A stretch of 64,000 bases of DNA from an uncultured Eubacteriales bacterium. Its GTDB lineage: Bacteria; Bacillota; Clostridia; Oscillospirales; Oscillospiraceae. Both the position numbers and the translations under genes were made by a program. The number at the start of each line of letters is the position of its first letter. Position 1 is the first letter of the stretch. Where the stretch lies: assembly GCA_900316745.1 (NCBI GenBank), contig ONEB01000012.1, positions 1 to 64,000 on the forward strand, in the 5' to 3' direction. The notes below the pieces were generated by a model that searched no databases, was not told where the DNA came from, and was given only the letters and a program-made list of their open reading frames with translations. Positions 61,269-64,000 of this stretch are shown in pieces.

Positions 61269-62861
61269 ATGAACTCGAATCAGGAGATCGAACGTCGGCG
61301 GACGTTTGCCATCATCTCGCACCCGGACGCCGGCAAGACCACACTGACGGAAAAATTCCTGCTCTACGGCGGGGCGATCCAGCTGGCGGGCTCGGTCAAG
61401 GGCAAGGCGACCGCGCGCCACGCCGTATCCGACTGGATGGAGCTGGAAAAGCAGCGCGGCATCTCCATCACGTCCTCGGTCATGCAGTTTGAGTACGAGG
61501 GCTTCTGCATCAATATCCTCGACACCCCGGGACACCAGGACTTTTCCGAGGACACCTACCGCACGCTCATGGCGGCGGACAGCGCCGTCATGGTCATCGA
61601 CGCCGCCAAGGGCATCGAGCCGCAGACGCGCAAGCTCTTCAAGATCTGCGCCATGCGCCACATCCCGATTTTTACCTTTATCAACAAGCTCGACCGTGAG
61701 GCGCGCGATCCCTTTGAGCTGATGGAGGAACTCGAAAACGAGTTCGGCATCGGCACCTATCCCGTCAACTGGCCCATCGGCTGCGGCGTGGACTTCAAGG
61801 GCGTGTTCGACCGCGACCGCCGCGAGATCCTCGCGTTTCAGGACTACCACCGCGGCCAGAACAAGATCAAGCCCATCGAGTGCGACCTCGACGACGTGGA
61901 GACGCTCGATGCGCTGATCGGTCAGCGCATGCGCGCAAAGCTGCAGGAGGACATCGAGCTGCTCGACGGCGCGGGCTATGAGTTCGATCTCGCCGACGTG
62001 CGCGCGGGCGCGCTCAGTCCCGTGTTCTTCGGCTCCGCGCTCACAAACTTCGGCGTCGAGCCGTTTCTGGAAAACTTCCTGCGCATGACGACGCCGCCGC
62101 TCCCGCGCCAGACCGCCGAGGATGAGGTCGATCCGTTTGCGCCGGAGTTCTCCGCCTTCGTATTCAAGATCCAGGCGAACATGAACAAGGCGCACCGCGA
62201 CCGCATCGCCTTCATGCGCATCTGCTCGGGCACGTTCAAGCGCGACCGCGAGTATTTCCATGTGCAGGGCGGCAAGATGATCAAGCTCGCCCAGCCGCAG
62301 CAGATGATGGCGCAGGAGCGCGCGATCATCAACGAGGCGTTCGCGGGCGATATCATCGGCGTATTCGATCCCGGCATCTTTTCCATCGGTGACACGGTCT
62401 GCGACCCGAAGATGAAGGTGCGCTTCGAGGGCATCCCGACGTTTGCGCCCGAGCACTTCTCCGTCATCTCGCAGGTCGACACCATGAAGCGCAAGCAGTT
62501 TACCAAGGGCGTCACGCAGATTGCACAGGAGGGCGCGATCCAGATGTTCCACGCTCCCAACTCCGGCATGGAGGAGATCATCGTCGGCGCCGTCGGCGTG
62601 CTGCAGTTTGAGGTGCTGGAATACCGCCTGAAGAACGAATACAACTGCGATATCCGCCGCCGCGATCTGAGCTATTCCTATATCCGCTGGATCGAGCAGA
62701 CGCCAAAAAAGCCGGACGAGCTGAACCTCGCCTCCGACACGCGCTGGGTGCAGGATTTCCAGGGAAAAGACCTGCTGCTGTTCAATAATGAGTGGAGCAT
62801 CCGCTGGGTGGAGCAGAAAAACGAGGGACTGGAGCTCTCGGAGTTCAGCCGCAACTGGTAA
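61269..62861 (+). CDS. Peptide chain release factor 3 (RF3)
   Basis: Starting at the ATG at 61269, the product is 530 residues, the usual RF3 length; a TTG seven codons upstream is less likely. GTPase motifs are SHPDAGKTTLTEK (G1), RGISITSSVMQFEY (G2), DTPGHQDFSEDTYR (G3) and FINKLDR (G4). Later RF3-specific segments include HFQGGKM-like YFHVQGGKMIKLAQPQQMMA and VVGQLQFEVL-like VGAVGVLQFEVLEYRL. RF3 uses GTP to remove RF1 and RF2 after termination. The ribosome-binding site is weak. A promoter lies just upstream. Confidence 0.95.
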   Translation: MNSNQEIERRRTFAIISHPDAGKTTLTEKFLLYGGAIQLAGSVKGKATARHAVSDWMELEKQRGISITSSVMQFEYEGFCINILDTPGHQDFSEDTYRTLMAADSAVMVIDAAKGIEPQTRKLFKICAMRHIPIFTFINKLDREARDPFELMEELENEFGIGTYPVNWPIGCGVDFKGVFDRDRREILAFQDYHRGQNKIKPIECDLDDVETLDALIGQRMRAKLQEDIELLDGAGYEFDLADVRAGALSPVFFGSALTNFGVEPFLENFLRMTTPPLPRQTAEDEVDPFAPEFSAFVFKIQANMNKAHRDRIAFMRICSGTFKRDREYFHVQGGKMIKLAQPQQMMAQERAIINEAFAGDIIGVFDPGIFSIGDTVCDPKMKVRFEGIPTFAPEHFSVISQVDTMKRKQFTKGVTQIAQEGAIQMFHAPNSGMEEIIVGAVGVLQFEVLEYRLKNEYNCDIRRRDLSYSYIRWIEQTPKKPDELNLASDTRWVQDFQGKDLLLFNNEWSIRWVEQKNEGLELSEFSRNW

Positions 62862-62907
62862 TCAAGTCATACCGTTCATAGAAAAAAAAGAAAGAGGAGG
62901 TATCACC

Positions 62908-63900
62908 ATGAACTGCCCGAAATGCGGCGCGCCGCTGCGTGAAAACGCCGTGTTCTGCACCGCCTGCGGCACGAGAGTCGCCGAGACGCCGCAGCAGCCC
63001 TCGCGCCTGAAATCCACGATGCCGCTGGATGGTCAGAGCGCGCCGAAAGCAGAAGCCCCCGCCGCGCAGCCGGAGCAGACGCCGGTCAGATCTGCGGCTC
63101 CCGAGGCCCCTGCCGCCGCGCCGGTCGTGACCGAGCCGCCCGTGAAGCCGACAAAGCCCGCTAAGAAAAAGAAAGGGCCGTCCAAATTCGTCACCGTCCT
63201 GCATCACATCCGCGCCTACCTCGCGGTGATCCTCGCGGTTTTGAGCATTGTGCTGCTCTTCCTGCCGTGGATCAACGCGGCGATGGAGGTCACGATCGAA
63301 GACGTCAAGGTTCGCAACTCGAAGCAGGATCTCACGTTCGGCGACATTGACGCCGATAATGAGCTGTCCATCCTGGATATTCTCCGCGTTGAGGAGGCGA
63401 CCGACGTTCTGGATCTCACCCTGGACGACGACGAAGCCGCCGCCGCTCTGAAAGAGCAGGGCAAGAGCGCCAGAGAGCGCATCAACGAGTTCATCGGCGT
63501 GACGAAGGACATTGAGATTACCAAGGGCTTCAAGCTGCCGACCGGCGTCGTCGCCGCGGCGCCGCAGCTCATGTGCGTTCTGCTCATGCTGATCTGCTTT
63601 GTCATCGGCGTGATCCGTGTGTTCGCGGCCGAGACGCTGGAGGACGGCTCGCCCAGAACCGGCTGGCTGAAAGCCGGCGGCATCATCGGCATCGTCATGT
63701 CTGTTCTCACGGCGGTCGAAGTCTTTGCGATCAACCAGTTCTATGACCGCGTCGTGGACGGGATCGAATCGTTCCATGGTGATCTGGAGCTGAGCGTGCG
63801 CCTGCTTTTCGGCTTCGCGCTGTTTGTGATCGTCTGCGTCGCGCTCACGCTTCTCGCCACCCACTGGGGCGGGAAGAAAAAGACGGAAGAGACTGCCTGA
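62908..63900 (+). CDS. Zinc-ribbon membrane protein of unknown function
   Basis: The 330-residue product starts MNCPKCGAPLRENAVFCTAC with GAGGAGG eight bases upstream. A zinc ribbon (CPKC...CTAC) is followed by a Pro/Ala-rich linker to about residue 85, then a membrane helix near 100-120 (AYLAVILAVLSIVLLFLPW), an extracytoplasmic domain (VEVTIEDVKVRNSKQDLTF-like, acidic) and three helices at the C-terminus (APQLMCVLLMLICFVIGVI, GGIIGIVMSVLTAVEVFAI, LLFGFALFVIVCVALTLLA). Zinc-ribbon membrane proteins of this plan are common in Clostridia; function is unknown. Confidence 0.8.
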   Translation: MNCPKCGAPLRENAVFCTACGTRVAETPQQPSRLKSTMPLDGQSAPKAEAPAAQPEQTPVRSAAPEAPAAAPVVTEPPVKPTKPAKKKKGPSKFVTVLHHIRAYLAVILAVLSIVLLFLPWINAAMEVTIEDVKVRNSKQDLTFGDIDADNELSILDILRVEEATDVLDLTLDDDEAAAALKEQGKSARERINEFIGVTKDIEITKGFKLPTGVVAAAPQLMCVLLMLICFVIGVIRVFAAETLEDGSPRTGWLKAGGIIGIVMSVLTAVEVFAINQFYDRVVDGIESFHGDLELSVRLLFGFALFVIVCVALTLLATHWGGKKKTEETA

Positions 63901-63944
63901 ACTTCAATCAAAAACGGCGCGTTGCAAAATAGCGCGCAAAAGAA

Positions 63945-63989
63945 AAGCACCAGTTAGGTCCAAAAGGACTTGGCTGGTGCTCCTTTTTG
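63945..63989 (+). terminator. Terminator of the zinc-ribbon gene
   Basis: AGCACCAG and CTGGTGCT form the outer stem and GGTCC/GGACT the inner stem around AAAA, followed by CCTTTTT. Confidence 0.85.
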
Positions 63990-64000
63990 CGTTAAGCTGT

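Overview
This window looks like the chromosome of a Gram-positive anaerobe of class Clostridia, most likely Oscillospiraceae or a close relative. The support is circumstantial: two S-layer-homology proteins, a FeoA-FeoA-FeoB-Cys-rich operon, a RicT-type PSP1 protein, a DUF1846 protein, YtrA-type ABC regulation and strong AGGAGG ribosome-binding sites. The core genes on the right are GC-rich and the left third is AT-rich and patchy, so the window joins accessory DNA (1 to about 23.6 kb) to conserved chromosome (23.6 to 64 kb).

Left accessory region (1-17.8 kb). It holds a membrane-anchored KAP NTPase and a GNAT acetyltransferase, bracketed by two decayed copies of one ~195-bp sequence. Next come a ribbon-helix-helix repressor with palindromic operators divergent from a small unknown gene, and an ECF sigma factor with its membrane partner. 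After these is a run of small membrane, PH-like and lipoprotein genes of unknown role, some paralogous and one frameshifted. An LRR/S-layer surface protein, a pseudogene and a GntR(YtrA)-controlled ABC operon with a clear promoter and operator close the region. REP/MITE-like inverted repeats and gene remnants show repeated insertion and decay.

Integrated element (17869-23610). A 5.7-kb element sits in tRNA-Pro(GGG), bounded by a perfect 56-bp direct repeat that contains the tRNA 3' part. It encodes a tyrosine integrase, an excisionase-like helix-turn-helix protein, a RepA-like AAA ATPase, a lipoprotein, a terminase-small-subunit-like protein and several small unknown proteins. Arm-type repeats lie at both ends and an iteron-like cluster follows the ATPase gene. 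No capsid, tail, relaxase or conjugation gene is present, so it resembles a phage satellite or minimal mobilisable island. It is the best candidate for an undescribed system here.

Core region (23.6-64 kb). In order: tRNA-Pro; efp; a heterodimeric ABC exporter with a LOG-family gene; tRNA-Leu(GAG); a GT-C-type membrane glycosyltransferase; rpoB-rpoC with its own promoter and terminator; an MBOAT/DHHW polysaccharide O-acetylation pair; a DtxR-type iron repressor divergent from the feo operon across a shared operator; an S-layer protein; a MacB-like ABC protein; an MBL hydrolase; pcrA followed by two HAD phosphatases; a DNA polymerase III delta' gene overlapping ricT; a four-tRNA array (Arg-TCT, His-GTG, Gln-TTG, Lys-TTT) with duplicated tRNA/terminator debris; a DUF1846 gene; nfo; a YgjP-like metallopeptidase; a patatin-like phospholipase; prfC; and a zinc-ribbon membrane protein. 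Themes are iron uptake, envelope modification and export, DNA replication and repair, and translation.
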